Assembly: GCF_014192745.1 (NCBI RefSeq)
Contig: NZ_JACHYJ010000004.1
Location: forward strand, 1-64,000
Direction of reading: 5' to 3'
Length of the DNA stretch: 64,000 bases
From: Luteimonas sp. RC10
GTDB taxonomy: Bacteria; Pseudomonadota; Gammaproteobacteria; Xanthomonadales; Xanthomonadaceae
Both the position numbers and the translations under genes were made by a program. The notes under the pieces were generated by a model. That model saw only the letters and a program-made list of their open reading frames with translations. It searched no databases and was not told the DNA's origin. This document shows positions 40,721-50,479 of this stretch, one piece after another. Within the stretch, counting starts at the first letter, position 1, and each line of letters starts with the position of its first letter.

Positions 40721-41353
40721 ATGCGCATATTCGTCATCGGCGCGTCGGGCGGCGTGGGCACGCGGCTGGTCGCGCAGGCGGTGGCACGCGGCCACCGTGT
40801 CACCGCACAGACGCGATCGGCGGATCGGCTCACCGCCACGCCGGGCATCGACATCGCCGTCGGCCGGCCCGACGACACCGGCTTCCTGGCCGAGCGCATG
40901 GCCGCGCACGACGCGGTGGTGATGAGCCTGGGTGTCGGCAGCCCGGGGCCGACCACCGTGTTCTCCGACGCGACGCGTGCCGCGATCGCGGCGATGCACG
41001 CCACTGGCGTGCGGCGCCTGGTCGCGATCACCGGCGTGGGCACGGGCGAGACACGCGGACACGGCGGCTGGCTGTACAACCGCCTCATCTTTCCGCTCGT
41101 CACCCGCCACCGCTATGCCGACAAGGAGCGCCAGGAGGCGTTGATCCAGGCGTCGGGGCTGGACTGGACGCTGGTGCGGCCCGCGCCGTTCACCGCGCGC
41201 CGCGGACGCGGCGACTGGCAGGTCGCGCTGTCCGTGCCGCCGTCGCTGCAACTGCGCTCGGTCACCCGGGACGAGGTCGCCGGTTTCGTGATCGATTGCC
41301 TCGAATCCGGCGACTTCCTCCACTGCACGCCGTTCATCGGGCGATCGCACTGA
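40721..41353 (+). CDS. NAD(P)-binding protein, NmrA/atypical SDR type
   Basis: 210 residues. Rossmann motif MRIFVIGASGGVGTRLVAQA at the N-terminus, VVMSLGVGSPGPTTVF, MHATGVRRLVAITGVGTGET, and the NAD(P)H-binding-like WTLVRPAPFTARRG. Members sense or use NAD(P)H; no catalytic tyrosine-lysine pair is evident, so it may be a reductase of unknown substrate or a redox sensor. It stands alone about 100 bp after btuB and converges with the quinone reductase gene. Confidence 0.85.
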   Translation: MRIFVIGASGGVGTRLVAQAVARGHRVTAQTRSADRLTATPGIDIAVGRPDDTGFLAERMAAHDAVVMSLGVGSPGPTTVFSDATRAAIAAMHATGVRRLVAITGVGTGETRGHGGWLYNRLIFPLVTRHRYADKERQEALIQASGLDWTLVRPAPFTARRGRGDWQVALSVPPSLQLRSVTRDEVAGFVIDCLESGDFLHCTPFIGRSH

Positions 41354-41407
41354 GCTCAAGGCGGGCGTGTGCGCTGCGCAACCGGGTCGAGCGCAGCGCG
41401 CCGCAGA

Positions 41408-42211
41408 TCAGTGCCCCACCTCGGCGTCCATATCCGCGATCGCCGCATCGGCGATATGCGCCATCAGCCCGCTGCGGCCGGGCGCGACCTCGGCGGCCAG
41501 CACGTGGCGGTCGGGATAGTCGCCGCCGTTCTGCGCGCGGAACGCGATCGGCGCCTGCTCGAACAACCCGGCCAGCCGCAACCGCCATGCCTGCGACGCC
41601 GACGCCAGGCCCGCCGCATCGAGAGTACCCGCGCCGTAGACCGCGAACGTGGGCAGCACCTGCATGCCCGGAAAGAACAGGGCGCCGTGGGTGATCGGAA
41701 ACAGCAACTGCTCCAGCGGGCCGTTGATGCCCCGGGGCGAGTAGTCGATCTCGGGGCCGCCGACCGACACCGCGAGCAATGCTCGCTTGCCCGCAAACCC
41801 ACCGTCTCCGTAGCGGTAGGCGTTGCCGGCGTCACGATAGCCGTAGGCCAGCCCGTAGGCCCAGACCCGGTCGATCCAGCCCTTCATGATCGCGGGCATG
41901 CCGAACCACCACAGCGGGAAATGCAGGATCACCGCATCGGCCGCCATCAGCTTGCGTTGCTCGGCCACCACATCGGGCGTCTGGTGGTCGTTGGCAAAGG
42001 CATGGCGCGATTCGGCCACGAACGACAAGCGCTCGGGATCGACGCGATCGGGAAAGTCGTCGGCATCGAACACCGCCTTCCAGTTGGCCGCATACAGATC
42101 GGAGTGCGTCACCGTGTGGCCTTGCGCGGACAGACATTCGGCCGAGATATCGACCAGGCGACGGGTCATCGAAGTCGGTTCGGGATGGGCATGGACCAGC
42201 AGGACGTGCAT
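41408..42211 (-). CDS. NAD(P)H:quinone reductase, flavodoxin-2 fold
   Basis: 267 residues. Typical NQO1/MdaB-like layout: VLLVHAHPEPTSMTRRLVDI (FMN/FAD phosphate loop), VILHFPLWWFGMPAIMKGWI, DRVWAYGLAYGY, and a long C-terminal part. It performs two-electron reduction of quinones or nitro compounds. Divergent from a LysR gene across about 85 bp, the usual pairing for inducible quinone reductases. Substrate not determined. Confidence 0.9.
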   Translation of the reverse strand: MHVLLVHAHPEPTSMTRRLVDISAECLSAQGHTVTHSDLYAANWKAVFDADDFPDRVDPERLSFVAESRHAFANDHQTPDVVAEQRKLMAADAVILHFPLWWFGMPAIMKGWIDRVWAYGLAYGYRDAGNAYRYGDGGFAGKRALLAVSVGGPEIDYSPRGINGPLEQLLFPITHGALFFPGMQVLPTFAVYGAGTLDAAGLASASQAWRLRLAGLFEQAPIAFRAQNGGDYPDRHVLAAEVAPGRSGLMAHIADAAIADMDAEVGH

Positions 42212-42296
42212 CGGCGCAGCTCACAGGAGGACTGCGCGCAAGGTAGCCAGCGACCCCCTATAGTTGAAATGGATTCTCGCCATTCCAGGTATCGTC

Positions 42297-43193
42297 ATGC
42301 GCAATACCTTGCAAGGCCTCGACCTCAACCTGCTGCGCACGCTCGACGCGTTGCTGGTCGAGCACAACGTAACCCGCGCGGCGCAGCGGCTGCATCTGGC
42401 GCAGCCGACCATCAGCGCGCAGCTCGCACGGTTGCGGGACTTCTTTGACGATCCGTTGCTGTTGCCAGGACCGCGGGGCATGCGCCCGACCGCACGTGCC
42501 GACGCGCTGCGCGAACCGCTGCGGCAGGCGCTGGCGGCGCTGGCGCAGGCGGTCGCACCCGCCCCACCCTTCACGCCTGCCCTTGCCCGCCAGACCTGGC
42601 GCGTCGCTGCCTTCGACTACGGCGTGCTGACGGTGCTCGGCCCGGCGCTGGCCACACTGCGGGCCGCCGCGCCCGGCATGCGCCTGGCGGTCGTGCAACG
42701 GCCGCCGGGACAGATGGCCACCAGTGCGGCGCAGGATGAGATCGACCTCGCCTTCCTGACCGATACCGAGGCGCCGCCCACGCTGCGCTGGCGCCGCATG
42801 TTCACCGAGCGCTACGTGCTGGTCGGGCGCGCCGGCCATCCCGGGTTGAAGCGTCGCCCCACGCTGGCGCAGTTCTGCAAGCTCGACCATGCGATCGTCT
42901 CGCCGGATGGCGGCGGCTTCGAGGGTGCGACCGACCGCGCGCTCGCCGCGCGCGGCATGGCCCGTCGCGTCGTGCTGTCGGTGCCGCAGTTCCTGGCGAT
43001 GCCGGCATTGCTGGAGAGCACCGACCTGGTGGCGATGCTGCCGTCACGCCTGGTCCAGGCGAACCCGGCGCTGCGGGTGGTCGCCCCGCCGATCGACATT
43101 CCCGGCTTCGACCTGCTGATGCTCTGGCCCGAACGCGTCCATCGCGACCCGGCGCACCAGTGGCTGCGTGCGCACATCGCCGGCGCGGGCTGA
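42297..43193 (+). CDS. LysR-family regulator, divergent to quinone reductase
   Basis: 298 residues from ATG 42297 (an upstream ATG 42264 adds 11 residues). HTH at about 8-65 (DLNLLRTLDALLVEHNVTRA, LHLAQPTISAQLARLRDFFD, DPLLL). The substrate-binding domain is of the NodD/PcpR-type with TWRVAAFDYGVLTVLGPAL. It probably controls the divergent flavoprotein in response to a quinone or aromatic inducer, by analogy with similar pairs. Confidence 0.9.
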   Translation: MRNTLQGLDLNLLRTLDALLVEHNVTRAAQRLHLAQPTISAQLARLRDFFDDPLLLPGPRGMRPTARADALREPLRQALAALAQAVAPAPPFTPALARQTWRVAAFDYGVLTVLGPALATLRAAAPGMRLAVVQRPPGQMATSAAQDEIDLAFLTDTEAPPTLRWRRMFTERYVLVGRAGHPGLKRRPTLAQFCKLDHAIVSPDGGGFEGATDRALAARGMARRVVLSVPQFLAMPALLESTDLVAMLPSRLVQANPALRVVAPPIDIPGFDLLMLWPERVHRDPAHQWLRAHIAGAG

Positions 43194-43311
43194 CACTGTT
43201 AGCGCGGCAGGTCCGCGCGTGGCGGCCCCGTCGCATGTCAGGCCACGGCGCCTGCCGACAGCCCTGTCTGCGTCGCGATCGCCGTGCATTCGCTCCGAGC
43301 ATCGACGCACC

Positions 43312-43326
43312 ATTGGTGTGACCAAT
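43312..43326. promoter_or_regulatory. LldR-type operator, distal
   Basis: ATTGGT-GTG-ACCAAT, a perfect 6-bp inverted repeat with 3-bp spacer, matching the TTGGT-N3-ACCAA core of LldR/PdhR-type operators. It is about 200 bp before the lldR start. Confidence 0.75.
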
Positions 43327-43405
43327 TGACCGCGACTCGGTCCTGTTGACGATGAATGCGCAAGAATCGTTAGACTCTCGCCTGCGATCCGTCTATTTTC
43401 CGTTG

Positions 43406-43420
43406 ATTGGTCGCACCAAT
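43406..43420. promoter_or_regulatory. LldR-type operator, proximal
   Basis: ATTGGT-CGC-ACCAAT, same arms as the distal site, 94 bp away. Two sites flanking the lldR promoter fit the repression-loop or activation scheme known for E. coli LldR. Confidence 0.75.
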
Positions 43421-43518
43421 TTATGGTGCGTGCTCAACGCAGATGGGCGAACCCTCACGGTTGATCGCAACCCACCGCGACGATGCCCGGCATCGTCATC
43501 CGCTGCAGGCGACCTGAC

Positions 43519-44337
43519 ATGGACGAGTCCCGAATGCGCATTCCCCCTCCCGCCACCCGCCCAGACACCATTGGCGCGCGTCGCTTGCGTTTGTCCGACC
43601 AGGTTGCAGACCGCGTGCTGGCGCTGATCGACGCGCGCCAGTTGCGTCCTGGCGACCGCCTGCCGGCCGAACGCGCACTCGCGCTCGAACTGGGCGTGTC
43701 GCGGACCGTCTTGCGCGAGGCGATCGCCCGCCTGGCCAGCCAGGGCGTGCTGTATGCGCGCCAGGGCGGCGGCACCTATTTGTGCACGCACGGCGCCGAC
43801 GCATCGCCGCGCATCGCACCGCTGCAGCCGTTCCTCGGCGTGTTCCGCAGCGATCCGGAGTACCGCTACGACGTGCTCGAGATCCGGCACGGGCTGGAGG
43901 GCATGGCCTCCTGGCATGCCGCGCTGCGCGCGACCGACGACGACCGCGCACGAATCGCCGATGCCTTCGACGCGATGGCGGCGCTGCATGGTCGCCACGA
44001 TCCGGCCGGCGAAGCGCGCGCCGATGCCGCGTTCCATCTGTCGATCGCCGAGGCCTCGCACAATCTGGTGCTGCTGCAGGTCATGCGCGGGATGTTCGAG
44101 TTGCTGCAGACCAACATTTCGCAGAGCCGGGAAACGCTCTATGTCTCGGCGCGCACGTTCGAGCCGCTGTTGCTGCAGCACCGGGCGATGCGCGACGCCG
44201 TGCTGTCTGGCGACCCCGAAGGCGCCCGCGCCGCCGCACACACCCATCTGGCCTTCGTGCACACCTCGCTGCGCGAACTCGACGAGAACGAGGCACGCCG
44301 CGCCCGCGCCTCGCGCCTGCCCCCCTCGCACGCCTGA
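43519..44337 (+). CDS. lldR: Lactate-responsive GntR (FadR-type) regulator
   Basis: About 272 residues. N-terminal winged HTH ([56 protein letters not shown]) and an all-helical FCD ligand domain ([39 protein letters not shown]) with metal-binding histidines. It precedes two lactate dehydrogenase genes and has paired operators upstream, supporting the name. The start may be ATG 43483, 43519 or 43534; 43519 is chosen without strong evidence. Confidence 0.88.
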   Translation: MDESRMRIPPPATRPDTIGARRLRLSDQVADRVLALIDARQLRPGDRLPAERALALELGVSRTVLREAIARLASQGVLYARQGGGTYLCTHGADASPRIAPLQPFLGVFRSDPEYRYDVLEIRHGLEGMASWHAALRATDDDRARIADAFDAMAALHGRHDPAGEARADAAFHLSIAEASHNLVLLQVMRGMFELLQTNISQSRETLYVSARTFEPLLLQHRAMRDAVLSGDPEGARAAAHTHLAFVHTSLRELDENEARRARASRLPPSHA

Positions 44338-44348
44338 AGGCTGCCGTC

Positions 44349-45491
44349 ATGATCATCGCCGCCTCGACCGACTACCGCGCCGCCGCCCAGCGACGGCTGC
44401 CACCGTTCCTGTTCCACTACATCGACGGCGGCGCCTATGCCGAACAGACCCTGCGCCGCAACGTTGCTGATCTGGAAGGCATCGCGCTGCGCCAGCGCGT
44501 GCTGCGCGACGTCGCCGAGCTGGACCTGTCGACCGAACTGTTCGGCGAGCGGCTGGCGTTCCCCGCGGCGCTCGCGCCGGTCGGACTGAGCGGCATGTAC
44601 GCACGCCGCGGCGAGGTCCAGGCCGCACGCGCGGCGGCCTCGCGCGGCATCCCGTTCACGCTGTCGACGGTGTCGGTGTGTGCGATCGAGGAAGTCGCAC
44701 CGGCGATCGACCGGCCGATGTGGTTCCAGTTGTACGTGCTGCGCGACCGCGGCTTCATGCGCGCCGCGCTCGAACGCGCACAGGCCGCCGGTTGCACCAC
44801 GCTGGTATTCACGGTCGACATGCCCACGCCCGGCGCGCGCTACCGCGACGCGCACTCGGGCATGAGTGGCCCCAACGCGGCGCTGCGCCGTCTGTGGCAG
44901 GCCGCTACCCATCCACGCTGGGCCTGGGACGTCGGCCTGCGTGGGCGGCCGCACGACCTGGGCAACATCTCCGCCTACCGCGGCGCCGCGACCGGACTGT
45001 CCGACTACATCGGCTGGCTGGGCGCGAACTTCGACCCGTCGATCTCGTGGAAGGACCTGGAGTGGATCCGCGCGTTCTGGCGCGGGCCGATGGTCATCAA
45101 GGGCATCCTCGACCCCGACGATGCGCGCGACGCGGTCCGCTTCGGTGCCGATGGCATCGTCGTCTCCAACCACGGCGGACGCCAGCTCGACGGCGTGCTG
45201 TCGACCGCGCATGCACTGCCGGCGATTGCCGACGCGGTCGGCGGGTCGCTGAAGATCCTCGCCGATTCGGGCGTGCGCAGCGGGCTGGACATCGTGCGGA
45301 TGCTGGCACTGGGCGCCAATGCGGTGTTGCTGGGCCGCGCGTTCGTCTACGCGCTGGCCGCGGCCGGCCAGGCCGGGGTGGCGCACCTGCTCGACCTGCT
45401 GCAGCAGGAGATGCGCGTGGCGATGACGCTGACCGGCACGCGCGACATCGCGGCCATCGGCCCCGACACGCTGGCGGCACCGCCAAGATGA
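44349..45491 (+). CDS. lldD: L-lactate dehydrogenase (FMN, quinone)
   Basis: 380 residues. FMN-dependent alpha-hydroxyacid dehydrogenase oxidising L-lactate to pyruvate at the inner membrane. Signatures: [73 protein letters not shown], and the active-site [14 protein letters not shown]. It begins 11 bp after lldR and its stop overlaps the dld start (ATGA). No lactate permease gene is in the window. Confidence 0.96.
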   Translation: MIIAASTDYRAAAQRRLPPFLFHYIDGGAYAEQTLRRNVADLEGIALRQRVLRDVAELDLSTELFGERLAFPAALAPVGLSGMYARRGEVQAARAAASRGIPFTLSTVSVCAIEEVAPAIDRPMWFQLYVLRDRGFMRAALERAQAAGCTTLVFTVDMPTPGARYRDAHSGMSGPNAALRRLWQAATHPRWAWDVGLRGRPHDLGNISAYRGAATGLSDYIGWLGANFDPSISWKDLEWIRAFWRGPMVIKGILDPDDARDAVRFGADGIVVSNHGGRQLDGVLSTAHALPAIADAVGGSLKILADSGVRSGLDIVRMLALGANAVLLGRAFVYALAAAGQAGVAHLLDLLQQEMRVAMTLTGTRDIAAIGPDTLAAPPR

Positions 45492-47203
45492 GCGCACATG
45501 CCGACGTGCCGGCCCTGCTCGACCGGCTGCGCGGCATCGTCGGCCATGGTCACGTACTGACCGGCGCGCGAGCGACGCGGCGCTATCGCAAGGGCTACCG
45601 CTTCGGCGACGGACCGGTGCTCGCGGTCGTTCGCCCGGGCAGCCTGGTGGACCTGTGGCACGTGCTGCAGGCAGTCTTCGACGCTGGCGCGATCGTGCTC
45701 ATGCAGGCGGCCAATACCGGCCTGACTGGCGGCTCGACGCCCGACGGCGATGACTACGACCGCGGCATCGTGCTGGTCAACACGCTGCGGCTGGTGGGCA
45801 TCCAATTGCTGGACGGCGGTCGCCAGGTGGTCTGCCTGCCCGGCGCGACGCTCGACCGGTTGGAGCAGGCGCTCGCACCGCTCGACCGCGAGCCGCATTC
45901 GGTGATCGGCTCGTCGTGTATCGGCGCCTCGGTGCTCGGCGGTGTGTGCAACAACTCCGGCGGCGCGCTGGTGCGCCGCGGTCCGGCCTACACCGAACTG
46001 GCGCTGTTTGCGCAGCGCGACGCCGACGGCAGGCTGCGGCTGGTCAACCATCTGGGCATCGAGCTGGGCGACGACCCCGAAACGATGCTCGCGCGACTGG
46101 AGGCCGGCAACTATCGGACCTGCGACGTCCACGACCCGCCGGACCGCGTCGCCTCCGACCGGCGCTACGCGCACGACGTACGCGACGTCGATGCGCCCAC
46201 ACCGGCACGCTATAACGCCGATCCCGCACGACTGCACGAGGCCTCCGGCTCCGCCGGCCGGCTGGCGGTGTTCGCGGTGCGGCTCGACACCTTCCCGCGC
46301 GAGCCGGCGACCGTGTTCTACATCGGCAGCAACGACCCTGACGACCTCACCGCGATCCGCCGTCACCTGCTGAGCATGCCGGGCGACCTGCCGATCGCCG
46401 GCGAGTACGTGCACCGCGATGCATTCGACATCGGCGCGCAGTACGGCAAGGACGTGTTCCTGCTGATCGACCGCTTCGGCACCGACAAGGTTCCGGCGGC
46501 GTTCGCGCTCAAGAGCCGGGTCGACGGCGTGCTCGAGCGTATCGGCCTGCGCGGCGCCAGCGACCGGGCGCTGCAGGCGCTGGTCTCGCTGCTGCCCGAC
46601 CACCTGCCGCGCCGGCTGCGCGACTTCCGCGACCGCTATGCGCACCATCTGCTGCTCAAGGTCGGCACCACGCAGACGGCCGCGACCGAGGCGTTCCTGG
46701 ATCGCCATTTCGCCGCCGGTACATCGGGCAGCTGGTTCCGCTGTACCGCCGACGAGGGCCGCAAGGCCTTCCTGCATCGCTTCGCGATCGCTGGCGCGGC
46801 GGTCCGCTACCGCGAGGTGCATCGGCGCCAGGTCGCCGACATCGTCGCGCTCGACATCGCACTGCGCCGCAACGATCGCGACTGGGTCGAGACGCTGCCG
46901 CCCGCGATCGCGTCCGTACTCGCCACCCGGCTGTACTACGGGCACTTCCTGTGCCATGTCTTCCACCAGGACTACATCGTCAAGGCCGGCCACGACCCGC
47001 TGGCGATCGAGCATGCGATGTGGGCCCTGCTCGACGCACGCGGCGCCGAGTACCCGGCCGAACACAATGTCGGCCATCTCTACCCCGCCAAGCCGGCGCT
47101 GGCCGCGTTCTATCGCGCGCTCGACCCGACCAACAGTTTCAACCCAGGCATCGGCCACACCCCCAGAGGGGCGCACTGGACCGACTGCGACGGTCCACGA
47201 TGA
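45488..47203 (+). CDS. dld: Quinone-dependent D-lactate dehydrogenase
   Basis: 571 residues. FAD_binding_4 domain (about 40-200: [56 protein letters not shown]) and the large C-terminal membrane-binding Dld domain ([56 protein letters not shown]). It oxidises D-lactate to pyruvate. Together with lldD it lets the cell respire both isomers. Coupled to lldD by ATGA. Confidence 0.96.
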   Translation: MSAHADVPALLDRLRGIVGHGHVLTGARATRRYRKGYRFGDGPVLAVVRPGSLVDLWHVLQAVFDAGAIVLMQAANTGLTGGSTPDGDDYDRGIVLVNTLRLVGIQLLDGGRQVVCLPGATLDRLEQALAPLDREPHSVIGSSCIGASVLGGVCNNSGGALVRRGPAYTELALFAQRDADGRLRLVNHLGIELGDDPETMLARLEAGNYRTCDVHDPPDRVASDRRYAHDVRDVDAPTPARYNADPARLHEASGSAGRLAVFAVRLDTFPREPATVFYIGSNDPDDLTAIRRHLLSMPGDLPIAGEYVHRDAFDIGAQYGKDVFLLIDRFGTDKVPAAFALKSRVDGVLERIGLRGASDRALQALVSLLPDHLPRRLRDFRDRYAHHLLLKVGTTQTAATEAFLDRHFAAGTSGSWFRCTADEGRKAFLHRFAIAGAAVRYREVHRRQVADIVALDIALRRNDRDWVETLPPAIASVLATRLYYGHFLCHVFHQDYIVKAGHDPLAIEHAMWALLDARGAEYPAEHNVGHLYPAKPALAAFYRALDPTNSFNPGIGHTPRGAHWTDCDGPR

Positions 47204-47213
47204 GCGAGCGCCC

Positions 47214-47239
47214 GTCGCGCTGCTGACCCCCAGCGCGAC
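47214..47239. terminator. Possible terminator between dld and SDR gene
   Basis: GTCGCGCTG / CAGCGCGAC, perfect 9-bp arms with an 8-base loop, in the gap between convergent genes. No T-run follows. Confidence 0.35.
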
Positions 47240-47288
47240 AGTCGCCGCGCCGGACTGCTTCGCGACCACACCGCGCGGCTTGATGGCG

Positions 47289-48032
47289 TCAGACGGCGAC
47301 GTAGCCCCCATCCACCAGCAACTCGGCACCTGCGACGTAGCTGCTCTCGGTCGATGCCAGGAACAGAACGGCACGTGCGATCTCATCGGGTTGCCCCAAC
47401 CGTCCGAGCGGCACCGCCTGAACCAACGTGTCCTCGAATCCCGGTTGGGCATCCAGGAAGCCACGGATCAGACGTGTCTCGGTGCCGCCGGGTGCGATGG
47501 TGTTGACGCGAATGCCCCGTTCTTTCAGATCGACCGTCCAACTGCGCGCCAGCGAGCGGACCGCCGCCTTGCTGGCGTTGTAGAGCGACTGGTCGGGAAT
47601 GCCCTTGCTGCCGGCTGACGAGCCCATCAGCACGACCGCGCCGCCCGCCGCCATCAGCGGCAACGCCTTCTGCACGGTGAAGATCAGACCTTTGAGATTG
47701 ACGCCGAGCATGCGATCGACATGCGCCTCGTCGATCGTCTCGAGCGGCATGCTCTCGTGAATGCCCGCATTGGCGAAGACGACATCGACCTTGCCATGGT
47801 CGTGCTGGATCCGGGCATAGAGCCGGTCCAGATCGGCGGAACTGGCGACATCCCCCTGCACGCCAATGGCGCCGTGGCCGATGGCCGTCACCGCCTCGTC
47901 GAGCAGCGGCTGGCGGCGCCCCGTGATGTACACCTGCGCACCTTCCGCGGCGAAGTGCCGGGCCGTGACCAGACCGATGCCATCGCTGCCTCCGGTGATG
48001 ACGACCACCTTGTTCTCGAATCGCTTGTTCAT
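47289..48032 (-). CDS. SDR-family oxidoreductase
   Basis: 247 residues from ATG 48032. Classical short-chain dehydrogenase: cofactor motif VVVITGGSDGIGLVTARHFA, VFANAGIH, catalytic serine in MGSSAGSKG, and YNASKAAVR with Tyr-x3-Lys, then VNTIAPGGTETRL. The arginine in ITGRRQ suggests NADPH preference. It is divergent from a TetR gene, and two GGAGG-N3-CCTCC repeats lie between them. Substrate unknown. Confidence 0.92.
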   Translation of the reverse strand: MNKRFENKVVVITGGSDGIGLVTARHFAAEGAQVYITGRRQPLLDEAVTAIGHGAIGVQGDVASSADLDRLYARIQHDHGKVDVVFANAGIHESMPLETIDEAHVDRMLGVNLKGLIFTVQKALPLMAAGGAVVLMGSSAGSKGIPDQSLYNASKAAVRSLARSWTVDLKERGIRVNTIAPGGTETRLIRGFLDAQPGFEDTLVQAVPLGRLGQPDEIARAVLFLASTESSYVAGAELLVDGGYVAV

Positions 48033-48054
48033 GTCTTCGGCCCTTGCCGTAAGT

Positions 48055-48067
48055 GGAGGATTCCTCC
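48055..48067. promoter_or_regulatory. TetR-type operator 1
   Basis: GGAGG-ATT-CCTCC, perfect 5-bp arms, 23 bp before the SDR start. With the second site it also forms a longer symmetry (AAGTGGAGGAT 48051-48061 against ATCCTCCACTT 48085-48095). Confidence 0.65.
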
Positions 48068-48078
48068 GATTAAGATAT

Positions 48079-48091
48079 GGAGGTATCCTCC
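48079..48091. promoter_or_regulatory. TetR-type operator 2
   Basis: GGAGG-TAT-CCTCC, same arms as operator 1, 24 bp centre to centre, and 26 bp before the TetR start. A TATGGAGGTAT context overlaps a possible -10. Confidence 0.65.
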
Positions 48092-48117
48092 ACTTGGCAA
48101 GTGGCGAGACGAGAAAA

Positions 48118-48675
48118 ATGACCGATCCCTCCCCGCTGCGCGCAGACGCGCAACGCAACCGCGAACGCATCCTCGCCGCGGCCGAAGCCGTTTTTCTGGA
48201 GAAAGGGGCCGGCGCTTCGCTGGAAGACGTGGCCAAACGCGCCGGCGTCGGCATCGGCACGCTGTATCGCCGCTTCCCGACACGCGAAGCCCTGCTGGCA
48301 GCCGCGTGTAGCGCGCGCTTCGTGTCCCTGGCCGAGTCGAGCCATGCACGCAGTGCAGCGCTCGATCCCAACAGCGCGTTGCGCGCGTATCTCGAGGACC
48401 TGGTCGCGGACACCAACCTCTACCGCGACCTGGCGGCCTCGCTGGGAACGGTGCTCCAGAAAGGCGGCACGCCCGGCTGCGATGCCATGACCGCAGAAGG
48501 ACAGCGCTTGCTCCGCCGTGCGCAGGACGCCGGTACGATCCGCCGCGATGTCAGCTTCGATGATCTGGTGTATGTGGCGACCGCGATATCGCTTGCCGCA
48601 GAGCAGGACGCGTCATCGAAATCGCGCACGCCCCACATGATCGACCTGTTGCTCAACGGCATCGGCGCACGTTGA
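48118..48675 (+). CDS. TetR-family regulator, divergent to SDR gene
   Basis: 185 residues. HTH at about 12-60: RNRERILAAAEAVFLEKGAG, ASLEDVAKRAGVGIGTLYRR, FPTREALLAA. The C-terminal domain resembles the SbtR-like group (LRAYLEDLVADTNLYRDLAA). It probably represses itself and the SDR gene through the twin repeats at 48055-48091. Ligand unknown. Confidence 0.9.
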   Translation: MTDPSPLRADAQRNRERILAAAEAVFLEKGAGASLEDVAKRAGVGIGTLYRRFPTREALLAAACSARFVSLAESSHARSAALDPNSALRAYLEDLVADTNLYRDLAASLGTVLQKGGTPGCDAMTAEGQRLLRRAQDAGTIRRDVSFDDLVYVATAISLAAEQDASSKSRTPHMIDLLLNGIGAR

Positions 48676-48720
48676 TCGATGCCCATGGCCTCACCAGCCT
48701 GCATTGCGCAGCCTCTACAA

Positions 48721-48751
48721 GGAAAAGCCCCGCTGGCGCGGGGCTTTTCTG
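48721..48751. terminator. Bidirectional terminator between TetR and cold-shock genes
   Basis: AAAAGCCCCGC / GCGGGGCTTTT stem with a short loop, flanked by A- and T-runs so it can work on both strands. It lies between two convergent genes. Confidence 0.85.
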
Positions 48752-48770
48752 TGACTGCGTGCGAGCGCAG

Positions 48771-48977
48771 TCAGGCGACCGGCGCCACACCCAAGGCCTG
48801 CGCCCCCTTCGGTCCCTGCGTCACCTCGTAGCTCACCCGCTGCCCCTCCTGCAGCGAGCGGAAGCCGCTCGAGTTGATCGCCGAGAAATGGACGAACACG
48901 TCCGCACTGCCGTCCTCGGGCGCAATGAACCCGAATCCCTTCGCATCGTTGAACCACTTCACTGTGCCGTATTGCAT
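48771..48977 (-). CDS. Cold-shock protein (CspA family)
   Basis: 68 residues forming one OB-fold cold-shock domain: [20 protein letters not shown] (RNP1 KGFGFI) and [10 protein letters not shown] (RNP2 VFVHF). It binds single-stranded RNA/DNA and prevents secondary structure. About 90 bp separate it from the next gene upstream, enough for a short structured 5' leader, though I see no clear cold-box. Whether it is cold-induced cannot be told from sequence. Confidence 0.95.
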   Translation of the reverse strand: MQYGTVKWFNDAKGFGFIAPEDGSADVFVHFSAINSSGFRSLQEGQRVSYEVTQGPKGAQALGVAPVA

Positions 48978-49070
48978 GAACGTCTGACCTCGTCTGGATA
49001 CGTGATACCGGCCTGCCTGCAAGGGGCGGCCGGCGGGTCGAGTATGCAAAGCATGCAACCGCCGTGGCAA

Positions 49071-49826
49071 TCAAGACGCGAGCAACGCCCGCAACAGGGC
49101 CGGAATGCCGGACGAGGCCGCAGCGACGTTGGCCAGCACGTCCTCGAAGGTGATGACCTCGTCGACCTCGGGGCCGGCGCCGGCCGCCCAGTTGGCGACG
49201 ATGGCCAGGCACGCATAGTCCAGACCGAGCTCACGCGCCAGACCCGCCTCGGGCATGCCGGTCATGCCGACCAGGTCGCAGCCGTCGCGGCGCAGGCGCG
49301 CGATCTCGGCGCGGGTTTCCAGCCGCGGGCCCTGGGTGGCCCCATAGCAGCCGCCATCGACCAGCGCCACGCCCGCGCGCCCGGCCGCAGCGACGACCGC
49401 CCGCCGCAGCGCCGGCGTGTACGGATCGCCGAAATCGACGTGCAGTACCTCGCTGCCCTCTTCCTCGCAGTAGGTCGACACCCGGCCCCAGGTGTAATCG
49501 ATCAATTGGTCGGGGCAGGCCAGCACGCGCGGTCCGAATCGTTCGGTGATGCCGCCCACGGTATTGAGCGCGAGCACGCGCGAGGCACCCAGCGCCTGCA
49601 GCGCGGCGAGATTGGCGCGGTAGTTGATGCGGTGCGGCGGCAGCGAGTGGCCCTCGCCGTGGCGCGCCAGGAATGCGACGCGGCGGCCGTCCAGGGTGCC
49701 GATCCGCACCGGACCGGACAGGCCGCCGTAGCGCGTCACCGGTTGGTGCGCCTCGACATCCTGCAGCTCGGCCAGCGCGTACAGCCCGGTACCGCCGATC
49801 ACGGCCAGGTCGATGGATGCGGTCAT
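49071..49826 (-). CDS. S-methyl-5'-thioinosine phosphorylase
   Basis: 251 residues of the MTAP/PNP family 2: LAVIGGTGLYALAELQDVEA, ARHGEGHSLPPHRINYRANL, LNTVGGITERFG, GGCYGATQGPRLETRAEIAR and GMTGMPEAGLARELGLDYAC. The order phosphorylase-hpt-nagZ matches the Pseudomonas locus of the methylthioinosine enzyme, so this specificity is preferred over methylthioadenosine; it is inference. Product hypoxanthine would be salvaged by the adjacent hpt product. Confidence 0.85.
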   Translation of the reverse strand: MTASIDLAVIGGTGLYALAELQDVEAHQPVTRYGGLSGPVRIGTLDGRRVAFLARHGEGHSLPPHRINYRANLAALQALGASRVLALNTVGGITERFGPRVLACPDQLIDYTWGRVSTYCEEEGSEVLHVDFGDPYTPALRRAVVAAAGRAGVALVDGGCYGATQGPRLETRAEIARLRRDGCDLVGMTGMPEAGLARELGLDYACLAIVANWAAGAGPEVDEVITFEDVLANVAAASSGIPALLRALLAS

Positions 49827-49918
49827 CGCGATATCTCGTCAGGCGCCGGGCGACGCGGGACCGGGATGATAGCGCCTGGCCGCCGCTGCCCCGGTGCAGT
49901 GCCGGGGCGGTCCGATGC

Positions 49919-50479
49919 TCAGTCGGCGAGTGCGTAGATCCCCGGCAGGTTGCGTCCCTGCTCGTGGAAATCCATGCCGTAGCCGAACACGTAGCGGTCG
50001 GGCACTTCGACGCCGACGTAGTCGGCTTCCACGCCCTCGACGCAGCGGTCGTGCACCTTGACCGCGAGCACCGCGACGCGGACCTCGCTCGCCCCCTGGT
50101 CCTCGCACCAGTGCCGCACGGCCTTGAGCGTATGGCCTTCGTCGAGGATGTCATCGACCAGCAGCACACGCCGACCCTGCAGCGGCGTGGCCGGACGATG
50201 CAGCCAGGCCAGACCCGACCCGGTGGTCGCGCCGCGGTAGCGGGTGGCATGCAGATAGTCGAACTGCAGATCCAGCTCGCGCTCGCCCAGCGCGAACGCC
50301 AGTTGCGCGGCGAACGGCATGCCGCCGTGCATCACCGTGATGAACAGCGGCGGCACCTCGTCGTCGCCGTAGTCGTCGGCGATGCCGTCGGCCATCGCTT
50401 CGATCGCCTCGTCGAGCACGTCGCGGTCGAACAGCAGATCCGCGCTGTCGAGCACGTCGTCGAGCCGGGGGATGTTCAT
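49919..50479 (-). CDS. hpt: Hypoxanthine-guanine phosphoribosyltransferase
   Basis: 186 residues. Purine salvage enzyme forming IMP/GMP from hypoxanthine/guanine and PRPP. The PRPP-binding motif is RVLLVDDILDEGHTLKAV; other family parts are LFITVMHGGMPFAAQLAFAL and YVFGYGMDFHEQGRNLPGIY. The ATG overlaps the nagZ stop by 4 bases. It should use hypoxanthine released by the phosphorylase encoded just downstream. Confidence 0.93.
   Translation of the reverse strand: MNIPRLDDVLDSADLLFDRDVLDEAIEAMADGIADDYGDDEVPPLFITVMHGGMPFAAQLAFALGERELDLQFDYLHATRYRGATTGSGLAWLHRPATPLQGRRVLLVDDILDEGHTLKAVRHWCEDQGASEVRVAVLAVKVHDRCVEGVEADYVGVEVPDRYVFGYGMDFHEQGRNLPGIYALAD

Noticed and set aside
38309-41359. 1,016-residue minus-strand frame
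   Set aside because: Complement of btuB and the NmrA-like gene; the riboswitch and btuB motifs fix the true strand.
43346-43627. Small ORF in the lldR leader
   Set aside because: It overlaps the operator and the lldR start in another frame, with no ribosome binding site or homologue that I recognise.
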